This document shows positions 41,818-50,221 of a DNA stretch of 64,000 nucleotides, piece by piece. Positions within the stretch are counted from its first letter, which is position 1. Every line of letters begins with the position of its first letter. This DNA is from Synechococcus sp. KORDI-49 (lineage in GTDB: Bacteria; Cyanobacteriota; Cyanobacteriia; PCC-6307; Cyanobiaceae): NCBI RefSeq assembly GCF_000737575.1, contig NZ_CP006270.1:2235163-2299162 (forward strand), in the 5' to 3' direction. Both the position numbers and the translations under genes were made by a program. The notes under the pieces are model-generated. The model saw nothing but the letters and a program-made list of their open reading frames with translations. It was not told the DNA's origin and did no database searches.

Positions 41818-42909
41818 TCAGTTCAGCCCGTTTCCGCTCGATCCGGCGGAGGGGTGACCGGCGGCTTCCTCATCCACGCAGGCCTGGAGCTGTTGCCGCA
41901 GGGTGTCGTGATCGATGTCGCGTCCGATCAGCACAAGCTGGTTCTTGCGTTCGCCGGTCCAGTCGGTGTCGTCAATCGAAAAGCGCTTTCCTGCGAGATG
42001 GAACACGTGACGTCGTTCGCTTTCGTTGAACCAGAGAATGCCCTTGGCGCGGAACACCTCAGCGGGCAGCTGATTGTCCAGGAAGTTCTGGAACCTTCGC
42101 AGGGCGAAAGGCCCATCACTCTGGAACGACAGCGACGTGAAACCGTCGACGGCGAGGTGATCCGAGTGGCTGTGGCCGTGGTCGTGATGGCTGTGGCTGT
42201 GGTCGTGGTCGTGGTCGTGGCTGTGGTCGTGGTCGTGGTCGTGGTCGTGATGGTTGTGGTCGTGATGCTCGTCTTGCGTCGACACCTTGTCCGACTCGAA
42301 CAGACCGACGCTGAGCAGCAGAGGCAGCGGCACGTCCCCCTGGGTGGACCGCAGGATGCGGGCATCGTTCTTCACCTCCCGGAGCTGCTGTTCAACGGTC
42401 TGCAACCGCTCCTCCTCCACGAGGTCACACTTGTTCAGCATCAGGATGTCCCCGTAGACCACCTGGGCCCGCCCGACCTGGGTGTCGAGAACGCTCTGGT
42501 CGAAGTTCTCCGCATCGATCAGCGTGATGATCGAGTCCAGTCGCGTCTGATCGCGCAACTCGCTGCCGAGGAAGGTCATCGCCACCGGCAGAGGATCGGC
42601 CAGACCAGTGGTCTCCACAACGATGTAGTCCAAGGCCTCTGGGCGTTCAAGCACCCGCTCCACCGTCTGCATCAACTCGTCGTTGATCGAGCAGCAGATG
42701 CAGCCGTTGCTCAGCTCCACCATCTCCTCTCCTGTGGAGACGATGAGTTCGTTATCGATGCCGATCTCACCGAATTCATTCACCAGCACAGCGGTCTTCA
42801 CGCCCTGCTGATTGCTGAGAATGTGGTTGAGCAGAGTGGTTTTCCCGGCACCGAGGAAGCCCGTGAGAATCGTCACCGGGACCCCAACCGGGGCTGATGC
42901 TGCAGTCAT
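41818..42909 (-). CDS. CobW/COG0523-family GTPase metallochaperone with His-rich region
   Basis: A 363-residue G3E GTPase. Walker [17 protein letters not shown] (residues 16-31), [10 protein letters not shown], the metal-binding CxCC in [10 protein letters not shown] (Cys70, Cys72, Cys73) and [10 protein letters not shown] are intact, followed by a CobW_C domain. Between the domains (about 217-250) is a run of His-Asp/His-Ser repeats that would bind zinc or another metal. COG0523 proteins act as metal chaperones, often under zinc limitation. It is third in the yjbQ-phhB-cobW-peptide run. A cobalt/cobalamin role is possible but less likely given the His-rich insert. Confidence 0.92.
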   Translation of the reverse strand: MTAASAPVGVPVTILTGFLGAGKTTLLNHILSNQQGVKTAVLVNEFGEIGIDNELIVSTGEEMVELSNGCICCSINDELMQTVERVLERPEALDYIVVETTGLADPLPVAMTFLGSELRDQTRLDSIITLIDAENFDQSVLDTQVGRAQVVYGDILMLNKCDLVEEERLQTVEQQLREVKNDARILRSTQGDVPLPLLLSVGLFESDKVSTQDEHHDHNHHDHDHDHDHSHDHDHDHSHSHHDHGHSHSDHLAVDGFTSLSFQSDGPFALRRFQNFLDNQLPAEVFRAKGILWFNESERRHVFHLAGKRFSIDDTDWTGERKNQLVLIGRDIDHDTLRQQLQACVDEEAAGHPSAGSSGNGLN

Positions 42910-42928
42910 GAGATCTGCCCTGTTGAGC

Positions 42929-43216
42929 TCATGCTGGCAGCAGAGCGTCGATGGCTGCCGAAAGCTCGGCGTCCATCGTGCTCAGGCCTCCCAGATCGTG
43001 GGTGGAGAGTTCGATCTTCACTCGGTTGTAGACGTTGTTCCAGTCGGGGTGGTGCTGACGGGATTCGGCCAGCAGTGCTACGCGGCTCATGAAACCGAAG
43101 GCTTCCACAAAGTCGCTGAACACAACGCTGCGCCGCATGGCGGTGTCGCCCACCTCCCAGGCGGGACGCTCCTGTTGAAGCTGCTGGCGTTGTTCAGGCG
43201 TGAGCAGGGTCGGCAT
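42929..43216 (-). CDS. phhB: Pterin-4a-carbinolamine dehydratase
   Basis: A 95-residue dehydratase recycling 4a-hydroxytetrahydropterin. The sequence has [62 protein letters not shown], with the catalytic HHP motif and distal His. Length is normal. It lies 24 bases after yjbQ and 19 bases before cobW. No aromatic amino-acid hydroxylase is nearby, so its substrate pterin is unclear; in cyanobacteria homologues have been linked to pterin or carboxysome contexts. Confidence 0.93.
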   Translation of the reverse strand: MPTLLTPEQRQQLQQERPAWEVGDTAMRRSVVFSDFVEAFGFMSRVALLAESRQHHPDWNNVYNRVKIELSTHDLGGLSTMDAELSAAIDALLPA

Positions 43217-43240
43217 GCCGAGAGGGGGATCCTGGTGAGT

Positions 43241-43867
43241 TCATTCTCCTGCCAGGTCGTGCAGTCGGTCCACCAGCAGATCCACCTCCGTGTTGACACC
43301 ACCGTCGCCGGCCCAGGCCTCCGGGTCATGTCGGGCCTGGATCGCTTCGTTGAGCCGCGTGCTGTTGCGACGGGCCAGCAGTGTGGTCGTGTCGCTGGAG
43401 CGGGAAGGCTGCTGCACGTCAGGTTTCAGGGTGCCGATGAGGTGGCAGGCAATGCGGCGCTGATGGGGAGCTCGGCGGTGCTCCCAGAGGTAGACCGCCT
43501 GCCAGGTGCCGAGCAGCAACCGTCCGTTCTCCACGCTGAGACTGAGGGCCTGACAGGTGAGAGCTGTCCGGATGTGCGCCGGCATGTCGTCCGGCCCTTC
43601 ATCGTCGTGGAGGTAAGCCCTGGACTCCGGAACCATGTCATCCATCCAGGCGGCGAGGTCCTTGAGAACCCGGGGGTCAGCGTTCTCGTTGATGGTGAGA
43701 CTGGCACTCGTGTGCAGGCAGGTGAGGTTCAGCACCCCTCGGGCGATGCCACTGGTGGCGATCCAGCGGCTCAGGGCCGGATCGATCCGGGAAAAGCCAC
43801 GACCGTTGGTGCTGAAGTCCAGCGTTTGCAGTGCCTGATGGCTCAGGGGAGTGATTCCAGACGTCAT
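43241..43867 (-). CDS. YjbQ (UPF0047) family protein with C-terminal extension
   Basis: A 208-residue protein whose first ~140 residues match YjbQ/UPF0047: GFSRIDPALSRWIATSGIARGVLNLTCLHTSASLTINENADPRV, HDDEGPDDMPAHIRTALTC and LLLGTWQAVYLWEHR. The conserved His and Glu of the active pocket are present. Some members show thiamin-phosphate synthase activity. The last ~65 residues (PSRSSDTTTLLARRNSTRLNEA onwards) form an extra polar tail not usual for the family. It heads the operon and is divergent from the DCC protein gene, 88 bases away. Confidence 0.88.
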   Translation of the reverse strand: MTSGITPLSHQALQTLDFSTNGRGFSRIDPALSRWIATSGIARGVLNLTCLHTSASLTINENADPRVLKDLAAWMDDMVPESRAYLHDDEGPDDMPAHIRTALTCQALSLSVENGRLLLGTWQAVYLWEHRRAPHQRRIACHLIGTLKPDVQQPSRSSDTTTLLARRNSTRLNEAIQARHDPEAWAGDGGVNTEVDLLVDRLHDLAGE

Positions 43868-43955
43868 GACGGAATGGACATGCTCTCTTCAGCGTGGCGC
43901 TGCTCGCGATCAAGCGCCTGTCTGCTGCAGGCTGGTGCCGTTCCGCACCCCGTCC

Positions 43956-44381
43956 ATGTCCGCATCCACGCCAGCGGATCTCACACTTCTCTTCGATGGC
44001 GGCTGTCCTCTCTGTCTTCGCGAGGTTCACTTTCTGCGTCGTCGTGACCGCGATGGACGCATGGCTTTCGTCGACATCGATGCGTCGGATTACGACCCGG
44101 ACCTTCATCAAGGAGTCAGTTATCGCGAGGCCATGGGCCGCATCCATGCGATCACGGGCGATGGAACCATCCTTCGGGATGTGGCGGTGTTCCGCGAGGC
44201 CTATCGACTGATCGGCCTGGGCTGGATCTATGCCCCCACGCGCTGGCCGTTGATCGGGACCCTGGCGGATTGGGCCTATCGCGTCTGGGCTGCACGGCGT
44301 CTGCAGGTCACCGGGCGCCAGAGTCTGGAGGTGCTGTGTGCAGATCGCTGTCAGCCCTTGAGAGTCGATCAGGCTGGTTAG
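43956..44381 (+). CDS. DCC-family thiol-disulfide oxidoreductase (DUF393)
   Basis: A 141-residue DUF393 protein. The N-terminal TLLFDGGCPLCLREVHFLRRRDRDG has the signature DGxCxxC active-site motif (DGGCPLC) of this thioredoxin-like group. AFVDIDASDYDP and the downstream REAMGRIHAITGDGTILRDVAVFREAYR complete the family. The redox partner is unknown. The ATG at 43956 gives MSASTPADLTLL; 24 bases separate it from the M32 carboxypeptidase gene on the same strand. Confidence 0.9.
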   Translation: MSASTPADLTLLFDGGCPLCLREVHFLRRRDRDGRMAFVDIDASDYDPDLHQGVSYREAMGRIHAITGDGTILRDVAVFREAYRLIGLGWIYAPTRWPLIGTLADWAYRVWAARRLQVTGRQSLEVLCADRCQPLRVDQAG

Positions 44382-44405
44382 GGTCGAAACAGTTGTGGAT
44401 CTCCC

Positions 44406-45932
44406 GTGGCGTCAACGGCCTGGAAGCGCCTGGGTGACCATCTCAGAAAAACCCAGCTGCTCGGATCGATCCAGTCGGCGCTCTACTGGGATCAGAACAC
44501 CCGCATGCCGAGTGGGGGGGCAACCTGGCGCGGTGAGCAGCTCACGCTTCTGGCCAGCGAGCTGCATGCCCGTCAGAGCTCAGAGGCCTATGCAGATCTG
44601 CTGGCCGATGCGCGCTCGGAATGGTCCGGTACCGACGATGTCAACGGCAGTGGCGGGCATGGCCGGAATCTCGATCTGCTTGAAGAGGATCTGAGACGGC
44701 AGCAAGCGCTGGATCCTTCCCTGGTGGCCTCCCTGGCCACAGCGAAGGCCGATGGTTACGCCCGTTGGCAGGTGGCACGCCAGCGCTCGGACTTCAGCCT
44801 GTTCAGTGGAGCGCTTCAAACCCTGATCGATCTGCGTCAGGAGCAGGCGCGTCAGCTGGCGGAGCCTCGCTCCTGCTGGGAAACGCTGGCACAACCGTTT
44901 GAGCCCGATCTGAGCCTTGACCGGCTGCAGCAGCTGTTTGCACCTCTGCGGGAGCGACTCCCGGCACTGATCGACAGTCTGGATCGGGAGCAGCGCCCGT
45001 CCACCGCTGGCTGGGACCTGCCGGAGCAAGCTCAGCAGCGGCTCTGCGAGGAATTGCTGCAGGAGTGGGGACGAGATCCCTCGATCACCTGTCTGGCCCG
45101 TTCTCCCCATCCGTTCTCCATCACCCTCGGCCCATCCGACTACCGCATCACCACCCGGGTGGTGAGCGGTCAGCCGCTTTCGTGTTTTCTGGCAACGGCT
45201 CATGAATGGGGGCACTCGCTGTATGAGCAGGGTCTTCCGAATCAGAGTCATCAATGGTTCGCCTGGCCTCTCGGCCAGGCGACATCCATGGCTGTGCACG
45301 AAAGCCAGTCCCTGTTCTGGGAAAACCGGGTCGCGCGCAGCCGATCCTTCGCGGAACGGTGGTGGACGCGTTTCGCCGACGTGGGAGCGCCGCTGACCTG
45401 TGGTGAAGATCTCTGGCGCTCGATGAATCCACTCGCTCCCGGGCTGAATCGGGTGGAAGCGGATGAACTCAGCTACGGCTTGCACATCCTGATCAGAACC
45501 GATCTTGAGATCGCTCTTCTTGAGCAGGGTCTGAAGGTGGCTGACCTGCCGGCTGAATGGAACCGCCGTTACACCGAGCTGCTTGGTGTCACTCCCGTCA
45601 ATGACGCCGAAGGTTGCCTACAGGATGTCCACTGGAGTGAAGGGCTCTTCGGTTACTTCCCCTCCTACCTCCTGGGTCACCTGATCAGTGCCCAGCTGGG
45701 CGAGGCGATGACCGCTGAGATCGGAGCTCCGGAGGATCATGTGGGCCGTGGTGATGTGCGACCCCTGCTGAGTTGGCTGCGTCAGCACGTTCATCCCGTC
45801 GGCAGAGCCGTCAATGCTGAGGATCTGGTGGAGCAGGTCAGTGGTGCCCCCCTGAGCAGTGCTCCCTTCCTTCGTTATCTCGAGGGCAAGCTGAGCACCC
45901 TGGCAGACAGGGGGGCGATTGCCCTGTTCTGA
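44406..45932 (+). CDS. M32-family metallocarboxypeptidase
   Basis: A 508-residue thermostable-carboxypeptidase-1-type enzyme (M32), mostly helical and cytoplasmic, removing C-terminal residues. The zinc motif is HEWGHSLYEQG (His266, Glu267, His270), and HESQSLFWENRV supplies the third ligand Glu. The start is GTG at 44406 (MASTAWKRLGDHLRKTQ). The third gene position before ppa and the 24-base gap to the DCC protein suggest an operon of DCC and M32, with ppa following after about 60 bases. Confidence 0.92.
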   Translation: MASTAWKRLGDHLRKTQLLGSIQSALYWDQNTRMPSGGATWRGEQLTLLASELHARQSSEAYADLLADARSEWSGTDDVNGSGGHGRNLDLLEEDLRRQQALDPSLVASLATAKADGYARWQVARQRSDFSLFSGALQTLIDLRQEQARQLAEPRSCWETLAQPFEPDLSLDRLQQLFAPLRERLPALIDSLDREQRPSTAGWDLPEQAQQRLCEELLQEWGRDPSITCLARSPHPFSITLGPSDYRITTRVVSGQPLSCFLATAHEWGHSLYEQGLPNQSHQWFAWPLGQATSMAVHESQSLFWENRVARSRSFAERWWTRFADVGAPLTCGEDLWRSMNPLAPGLNRVEADELSYGLHILIRTDLEIALLEQGLKVADLPAEWNRRYTELLGVTPVNDAEGCLQDVHWSEGLFGYFPSYLLGHLISAQLGEAMTAEIGAPEDHVGRGDVRPLLSWLRQHVHPVGRAVNAEDLVEQVSGAPLSSAPFLRYLEGKLSTLADRGAIALF

Positions 45933-45991
45933 CCGTCCCGGGGGCTTGCCGGCGGTCCCCCGTAGGATCCCGGCGCTGTTGACCGCCGTTC

Positions 45992-46579
45992 ATGGCCAAC
46001 CTCGATCAGGCTCCCAGCCGCAGCATGCCCAACCTGCTGCACGTGCTGCCGGCCTTCGCTGACGAATCCGAGCTCCGCCTCAACACGATCGTGGAGCTCA
46101 ACTCCAACACGATCAACAAATACGAGCTGATCACCGAGACCGGGCATCTGAAGCTGGATCGCGTCGGCTACTCCTCACTGGCTTACCCCTTTGCCTACGG
46201 CTGCATACCCCGCACCTGGGACGAGGACGGTGACCCGCTCGACATCGAGATCGTCAGTGTCACGGAGCCCCTTGTCCCTGGTTCGATCGTTGAAGCACGC
46301 ATCATCGGGGTGATGACCTTTGATGACGGCGGTGAAGTCGATGACAAGGTGATCGCCGTCCTGGCCGATGACAAGCGGATGGACCACATCAAAAGCTTCG
46401 AGGATCTCGGTGAGCACTGGAAGAAGGAGACCACCTACTACTGGGAGCACTACAAGGATCTGAAGAAGCCCGGCACGTGCACAGTGAACGGGTTCTTCGG
46501 AACCGAGAAAGCCGTTGAGATCATCAAGTCCTGCGAAGCCCGCTACATGCAGGAGATCGCACCGAAACTGGTCGATTGA
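45992..46579 (+). CDS. ppa: Inorganic pyrophosphatase (family I)
   Basis: A 195-residue soluble Mg-dependent pyrophosphatase pulling biosynthetic reactions forward. The signature DEDGDPLDIEI (metal-binding Asp residues), NKYELITETGHLKLDR and the block KDLKKPGTCTVNGFFGTEKA are present. An N-terminal extension of about 15 residues (MANLDQAPSRSMPNLL) precedes the core, usual for cyanobacterial type. A hairpin follows 14 bases after the stop. Confidence 0.97.
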   Translation: MANLDQAPSRSMPNLLHVLPAFADESELRLNTIVELNSNTINKYELITETGHLKLDRVGYSSLAYPFAYGCIPRTWDEDGDPLDIEIVSVTEPLVPGSIVEARIIGVMTFDDGGEVDDKVIAVLADDKRMDHIKSFEDLGEHWKKETTYYWEHYKDLKKPGTCTVNGFFGTEKAVEIIKSCEARYMQEIAPKLVD

Positions 46580-46592
46580 TCCGGCGGAGCGA

Positions 46593-46612
46593 GGGCGGGG
46601 CTGTCCCCGCCC
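46593..46612 (+). terminator. Hairpin after ppa
   Basis: A perfect 8-bp all-GC stem, GGGCGGGG / CCCCGCCC with loop CTGT, begins 14 bases after the ppa stop. It is followed only by TTCATCTCT, a weak U-tract, so it is a plausible but not textbook terminator. On the minus strand it follows the dioxygenase stop immediately and may serve both genes. Confidence 0.6.
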
Positions 46613-46613
46613 T

Positions 46614-47498
46614 TCATCTCTGATACATGTTCACCAGAACGGCCCGTTCGGCATCGGGTTGCTGAGGCAGCCCGCGATGGGCTCCTCTCTGAGAGGAGAT
46701 CACCATGTCGCCGGCTTTTGCAAACATCGGCAGGGCTTCGCAGCCTCCGAGTTGGCTGTATTCGTACAGCCCGATTTCATTCTCCAGGTTGAAACGACGG
46801 CTCCGCTTCCAGCTGCTTCGATCCCTGTGGGACCTCTTCACATAGCAATAGGGGCCGTCAGCAAGGCTGTTGACCTCGGTCAGGAAGAGAAAGGACTTGT
46901 ACTTGAGGGAGCGTCCATCGCAGTGAAAGCTTCGGGTGTCCTGGACGCCGCGGTTGATGTAGAGGTTGCGGCACTTCACGTGCAGGGGTGTGAGACATGA
47001 GGTCATCACCAGGCGGCGGATGATCGGTTCCTGGAGGCTCGTGGCCACCAGATCCTTGATCTCATCCGATAACCGCTCGGGATGAAAGATATCGATCATG
47101 CCGGCGTCGCTGCCGCTGCGTCCGTCGGCACGCTTGATGCGGTGATTGATCACCGCGCGATCGGCATCCACGAATGTGTTGTAACCCTTGAGCACCCGCT
47201 GATCCGGCAGGTTCAGATACGCGATGTCATCCAGACCCGATGTCTCGTGGTTGGTGATGGCGTCGAGCAGCAGATTGATCTGGCCTTGAAAGCGTTCGAG
47301 CTGATCCGGGTTCAGCACCTCGGAGATCAGGATGATGCCCTGGCGACGAAGGGTCCAGGCTGCCTTGAGAAACAGGCGCCTGCTTCGGCAGATGCCATCG
47401 AACGGAAAACAGATCGCTTCGGTTTCACGTTGGCGGTCCTCGCCGCTCAGCAGGCTCGGCAGTGTCGGCTGCGCGGCCTGGTTCGGGAGAGCTGACAC
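46614..47498 (-). CDS. Phytanoyl-CoA dioxygenase (PhyH)-like Fe(II)/2-oxoglutarate enzyme
   Basis: A protein of about 294 residues with the PhyH-type jelly roll: RRQGIILISEVLNPDQLERFQG at the start of the domain, SFHCDGRSLKYKSFLFLTEV with the HxD metal motif (His192, Asp194), and a distal His and Arg in RGAHRGLPQQPDAERAVLVNMYQR (His274). Fe(II)/2-oxoglutarate hydroxylation of an unknown lipid, secondary metabolite or phosphonate-type substrate is inferred. The frame extends to a GTG at 47582, but that abuts a palindrome, so the GTG at 47498 is my choice. No partner genes nearby. Confidence 0.7.
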   Translation of the reverse strand: MSALPNQAAQPTLPSLLSGEDRQRETEAICFPFDGICRSRRLFLKAAWTLRRQGIILISEVLNPDQLERFQGQINLLLDAITNHETSGLDDIAYLNLPDQRVLKGYNTFVDADRAVINHRIKRADGRSGSDAGMIDIFHPERLSDEIKDLVATSLQEPIIRRLVMTSCLTPLHVKCRNLYINRGVQDTRSFHCDGRSLKYKSFLFLTEVNSLADGPYCYVKRSHRDRSSWKRSRRFNLENEIGLYEYSQLGGCEALPMFAKAGDMVISSQRGAHRGLPQQPDAERAVLVNMYQR

Positions 47499-47583
47499 TG
47501 CGTGGGCCAGGGCGGACGTCCTCTGCCGGAACGGACCTGGGAAGGGTACAGCGTTCTGCGAAGAGCATCGGACGCCCAGCACT

Positions 47584-47598
47584 GTCTCAGATTGAGAC
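47584..47598. promoter_or_regulatory. 15-base palindrome upstream of the PhyH-like gene
   Basis: GTCTCA-GAT-TGAGAC is a perfect dyad (arms of 6, centre 3) in the divergent spacer between the PhyH-like gene and the L,D-transpeptidase gene. A related half-site TTGAGACC lies at 47665-47672. The position fits an operator for a dimeric regulator; the regulator is unknown. Confidence 0.4.
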
Positions 47599-47678
47599 GA
47601 AGAGACCCTTAAGAGTTGCCGAACTGCCCTGAAAATGGCTGGCTACCTCGCCAGTGATGCATAACTTGAGACCAATAA

Positions 47679-47690
47679 GACTCATGAGTC
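47679..47690. promoter_or_regulatory. 12-base perfect palindrome just before the L,D-transpeptidase start
   Basis: GACTCATGAGTC is perfectly self-complementary and ends 6 bases before the ATG at 47697, covering the ribosome-binding region. It could be an operator or, as RNA, a small hairpin limiting initiation. It also contains an out-of-frame ATG. Confidence 0.35.
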
Positions 47691-47696
47691 CTGCAG

Positions 47697-48194
47697 ATGC
47701 GTCTTCCTCTGCTTCTCTCCGGGGTCGCTCTGGCGTCCATCGCAGCGCTCCCTGTCTCCGCGGCAGCGGCTGAGCTGGCCATGCGCCGATCGTCCTCCTC
47801 ATCCCGGGTTGTTCTCGATCTCAGCCGGCGTGAAATCAGTGTCGTCAGCGGAGCCCGCAGGCTCGGCCCCTGGCCGGTGGCCATCGGTGATCCCTCGACG
47901 CCCACCCCACTGGGTGAATTCGCCATCCTCACCAAAAAAGTCAATCCGGTTTATGTGACGCACAAAAATGGACAGCGTCGTGAGTTGGTGGGTCCGTCCA
48001 GCCCGATCGGGGATCGTTATCTGGCGTTCCATCGCAACGGCCGGGGAGAGTTTGGAATCCATGGCACCCCTTGGCCCCACTGGGTCAGGACCCGTGCTGC
48101 GGTCAGCCTGGGCTGTGTGCGCATGCTCAACGACCACGTGCGTCAGCTGTTTGAGGTCGTTGATGTCGGGACGACCGTGGAGATCAGAAACTGA
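47697..48194 (+). CDS. L,D-transpeptidase (YkuD domain), secreted
   Basis: A 165-residue secreted protein with a signal peptide (MRLPLLLSGVALASIAALPVSAAAA) and a YkuD domain that forms or exchanges cross-links in peptidoglycan. VVLDLSRREISVVSGARRLGPWPVAIG opens the domain and FGIHGTPWP...AAVSLGCVRM holds the catalytic Cys and His. The usual SHGC reads SLGC here, a tolerated variant in the family. It is divergent from the PhyH-like gene and abuts the convergent hemC gene without a spacer. Confidence 0.92.
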   Translation: MRLPLLLSGVALASIAALPVSAAAAELAMRRSSSSSRVVLDLSRREISVVSGARRLGPWPVAIGDPSTPTPLGEFAILTKKVNPVYVTHKNGQRRELVGPSSPIGDRYLAFHRNGRGEFGIHGTPWPHWVRTRAAVSLGCVRMLNDHVRQLFEVVDVGTTVEIRN

Positions 48195-49148
48195 TCAGGC
48201 TTCCGGCCGCACGGCTTCAAAGATCTCCTGGAGAATCTCACCGGCTCCCTGCTGCTTGAGAGTGTTGGCGAGGGCCACGCCGATCGGCTCAGGATCAGCG
48301 GCAGGACCGCTGGCTTGATCCCGAATCAGACGCAGTCCATCCAGGCTGGCCACCATGCCGGTCAGGACGAGCTGATCGCCTTCGAACCTGGTGTTGACCC
48401 CGATGGGCACCTGACAGCCCCCCTCCAGTTCCCGCAGGAAAGCCCGTTCCGCCAGGCATCGCTGGGATGTGGGGGCATGCTCCAGCACCTTGATGATCTC
48501 CAGAACTTCCGGCTGGCCTTCCACGCATTCGATGCCGAGAGCTCCCTGGCCGACGGCATGAAGAGAGATGTCTCCAGGAATGAGTTGATGAATGCGGTCG
48601 GCGAAACCAAGGCGACCCAGTCCTGCAGCGGCCAGGATCAGGCAGTCGTATCCACCGTTGTCCAGCTTCTCGAGACGGGTGATCACATTGCCGCGGACGT
48701 CTTTGAATTCCAGGTGTGGGTAGTGATGGCGCAGCTGGGCCAGGCGCCGCAGAGAACTGGTGCCGACGACGGCCCCTTCCGGAAGGGTCTCGAGAGTGTG
48801 ATCGGCATTTTTGGCGTTCACCACCAAGGCATCGGCGGGGTCCTCCCGCTCGGTGATGCAACCGAGCATCAGGCCTTCCGGAAGATTCGTGGGGAGGTCC
48901 TTGAGGGAATGGACCGCGATGTCAGCACGTCCCACAAGCATCTGGGCCTCCAGCTCCTTGGTGAACAGACCCTTGTCACCGATCTTGGCCAGGGCGACGT
49001 CGAGGATCTTGTCTCCCTGGGTCGCCATCGCTTCGACGCTGACGGTGAGCTGGGGATGGGCCTTCTCAAGTTCGGCCTTCACCCAGTTGGTCTGCACCAT
49101 GGCCAGCTGGCTGCGTCGGGAGGCGATGCGCAGTTCGGTGAGGGCCAT
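48195..49148 (-). CDS. hemC: Porphobilinogen deaminase (hydroxymethylbilane synthase)
   Basis: A 317-residue enzyme joining four porphobilinogen units into hydroxymethylbilane for chlorophyll and haem. The sequence has [44 protein letters not shown] and the dipyrromethane cofactor loop [14 protein letters not shown] with the attachment Cys. Length is standard. It is divergent from the next gene, with about 130 bases between. Confidence 0.98.
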   Translation of the reverse strand: MALTELRIASRRSQLAMVQTNWVKAELEKAHPQLTVSVEAMATQGDKILDVALAKIGDKGLFTKELEAQMLVGRADIAVHSLKDLPTNLPEGLMLGCITEREDPADALVVNAKNADHTLETLPEGAVVGTSSLRRLAQLRHHYPHLEFKDVRGNVITRLEKLDNGGYDCLILAAAGLGRLGFADRIHQLIPGDISLHAVGQGALGIECVEGQPEVLEIIKVLEHAPTSQRCLAERAFLRELEGGCQVPIGVNTRFEGDQLVLTGMVASLDGLRLIRDQASGPAADPEPIGVALANTLKQQGAGEILQEIFEAVRPEA

Positions 49149-49281
49149 GGACAGGGCGAATCAGCCCGTCAGACTACGCAGGCAGGGTCACGACTTTCCC
49201 GAATGTGAAGGTGGGGCGACCCATCAGGTGGCGACGAAGGGATCTGAAAACTGCGTAACATTCCCCAAAGCACATTCGGTC

Positions 49282-49752
49282 ATGCCGGGACCAGTGGTGA
49301 GCGGAGTGCGTCAATCGGCTTCCCTGAATCAAAAGCTGATGGATGAAGCGGATTCGGAGACCCATCTCAGCCTGATGTCGGAGGGGAGTATCCGCTTGTT
49401 ACTGCTCACGAGCGGTGATCTGCTCATGGCGCGTCTTCGCAACACCACCGATCGTGATGGAGATCCCGCTTACCAATTGATCCGGCCACGACGGGTCTGC
49501 CTGGCGGATCCAGGACAGCCGTTGCCGTGGCGCCTGGAACCGTTTCTTGAGGGGCTGACGCCTCAACGCAATGTCGTTCTGTTCAAGACAGCCCTGGCGT
49601 CTGTGCTGGAGCCTGATTCCCGGCTCGTCCAGATCTATGCGGAGATGACCGATCAGGAATGTCCGCTTGAAGAGACCCCTGTCGAGCGCCTGAAACGGGC
49701 GTTTCAGGAGTTCACGGAGAGTTTCGACGCAGACCAGCAGGAGCCTGTCTGA
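49282..49752 (+). CDS. Conserved-looking cyanobacterial protein of unknown function
   Basis: A 156-residue soluble protein; in-frame ATGs at 49282 and 49339 (DEADSETHLSLM) are both possible starts, and the second better matches where the structured part begins. SLMSEGSIRLLLLTSGDLLMARLRNTTDRDGDPAYQLIRPRRVCL looks like a small Sm-like or beta-barrel fold, followed by an acidic helical tail (VERLKRAFQEFTESFDADQQEP). No named family is certain. Its role is unknown. Convergent with DUF3303, with a terminator between. Confidence 0.7.
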   Translation: MPGPVVSGVRQSASLNQKLMDEADSETHLSLMSEGSIRLLLLTSGDLLMARLRNTTDRDGDPAYQLIRPRRVCLADPGQPLPWRLEPFLEGLTPQRNVVLFKTALASVLEPDSRLVQIYAEMTDQECPLEETPVERLKRAFQEFTESFDADQQEPV

Positions 49753-49783
49753 GCCAAGCGTTTCACCGTCTGATCGGAGCCTC

Positions 49784-49810
49784 AAAAAAAACCCCGACGT
49801 CTCGCCGGGG
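49784..49810 (-). terminator. Rho-independent terminator after the DUF3303 gene
   Basis: On the minus strand a stem of CCCCG/CGGGG extended by two further pairs around an A-C mismatch is followed by eight T (49784-49791). It lies about 100 bases after the DUF3303 stop (minus strand). The downstream spacer also carries a small hairpin AACCC-CCTATAA-GGGTT at 49853-49869 with no T-run. Confidence 0.8.
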
Positions 49811-49909
49811 CGTGATCTCTTCCGTGTGAGGAGGGCGTCTCAATTCCCTCTCAACCCTTATAGGGGGTTGCCCTGCTGAATGGAAGCAGAAGATGTACTT
49901 ACGTGATTT

Positions 49910-50221
49910 TCAGCCTGCTGCTGCGTAGACGGCTTCCTGGTTGGCGACGAATTCGTCGTCGCTCATCACAGGGTTGATTTCGATCTGAACCTTGAAATGC
50001 TTGATCCAGGGAGCGGTGTGTTGCCAGACCTTGCTGATGTGGTCTGCGCACACAATCGCCGTGCCCCAGCCGCCTTGAGGATCACAGACGCGATATTTCA
50101 CCTCAAATCCGTCGAAACGGTCGGCAGGACTACCGCTTCGGATGTAATCGGCGAAGGCGACTCCGGCGGCCCAGCTGTCTTCCTGGGAGGCGAAGTTCCA
50201 GTTCAGTTGGTAGTGGTGCAT
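49910..50221 (-). CDS. DUF3303 family protein
   Basis: A 103-residue protein: MHHYQLNWNFASQEDSWAAG, FADYIRSGSPADRFDGFEVKYRV, WGTAIVCADHISKVWQHTAPW and FKVQIEINPVMSDDEFV match the small DUF3303 family, a ferredoxin-like alpha/beta fold of unknown function. No signal or membrane segment. It is divergent from cyAbrB across 264 bases and is closed by a terminator. Base composition here is slightly more AT-rich than the flanking genes. Confidence 0.8.
   Translation of the reverse strand: MHHYQLNWNFASQEDSWAAGVAFADYIRSGSPADRFDGFEVKYRVCDPQGGWGTAIVCADHISKVWQHTAPWIKHFKVQIEINPVMSDDEFVANQEAVYAAAG

Noticed and set aside
42164-42272. Tandem repeat that might be a CRISPR or intergenic satellite
   Set aside because: There are no spacers, and the repeat encodes a His-rich linker in frame within the CobW gene.
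41854-42897. Plus-strand frame with a Val-rich run opposite the CobW gene
   Set aside because: The Val run is the complement of the His/Asp repeat; the minus-strand gene has all CobW motifs.
47684-47760. Upstream ATG inside the palindrome before the L,D-transpeptidase gene
   Set aside because: It is out of frame, opens only a short Ser-rich frame overlapping the real gene, and has no supporting features.
49853-49869. Small hairpin AACCC-CCTATAA-GGGTT
   Set aside because: Short stem without a T-run; the real terminator for DUF3303 lies just beyond it.
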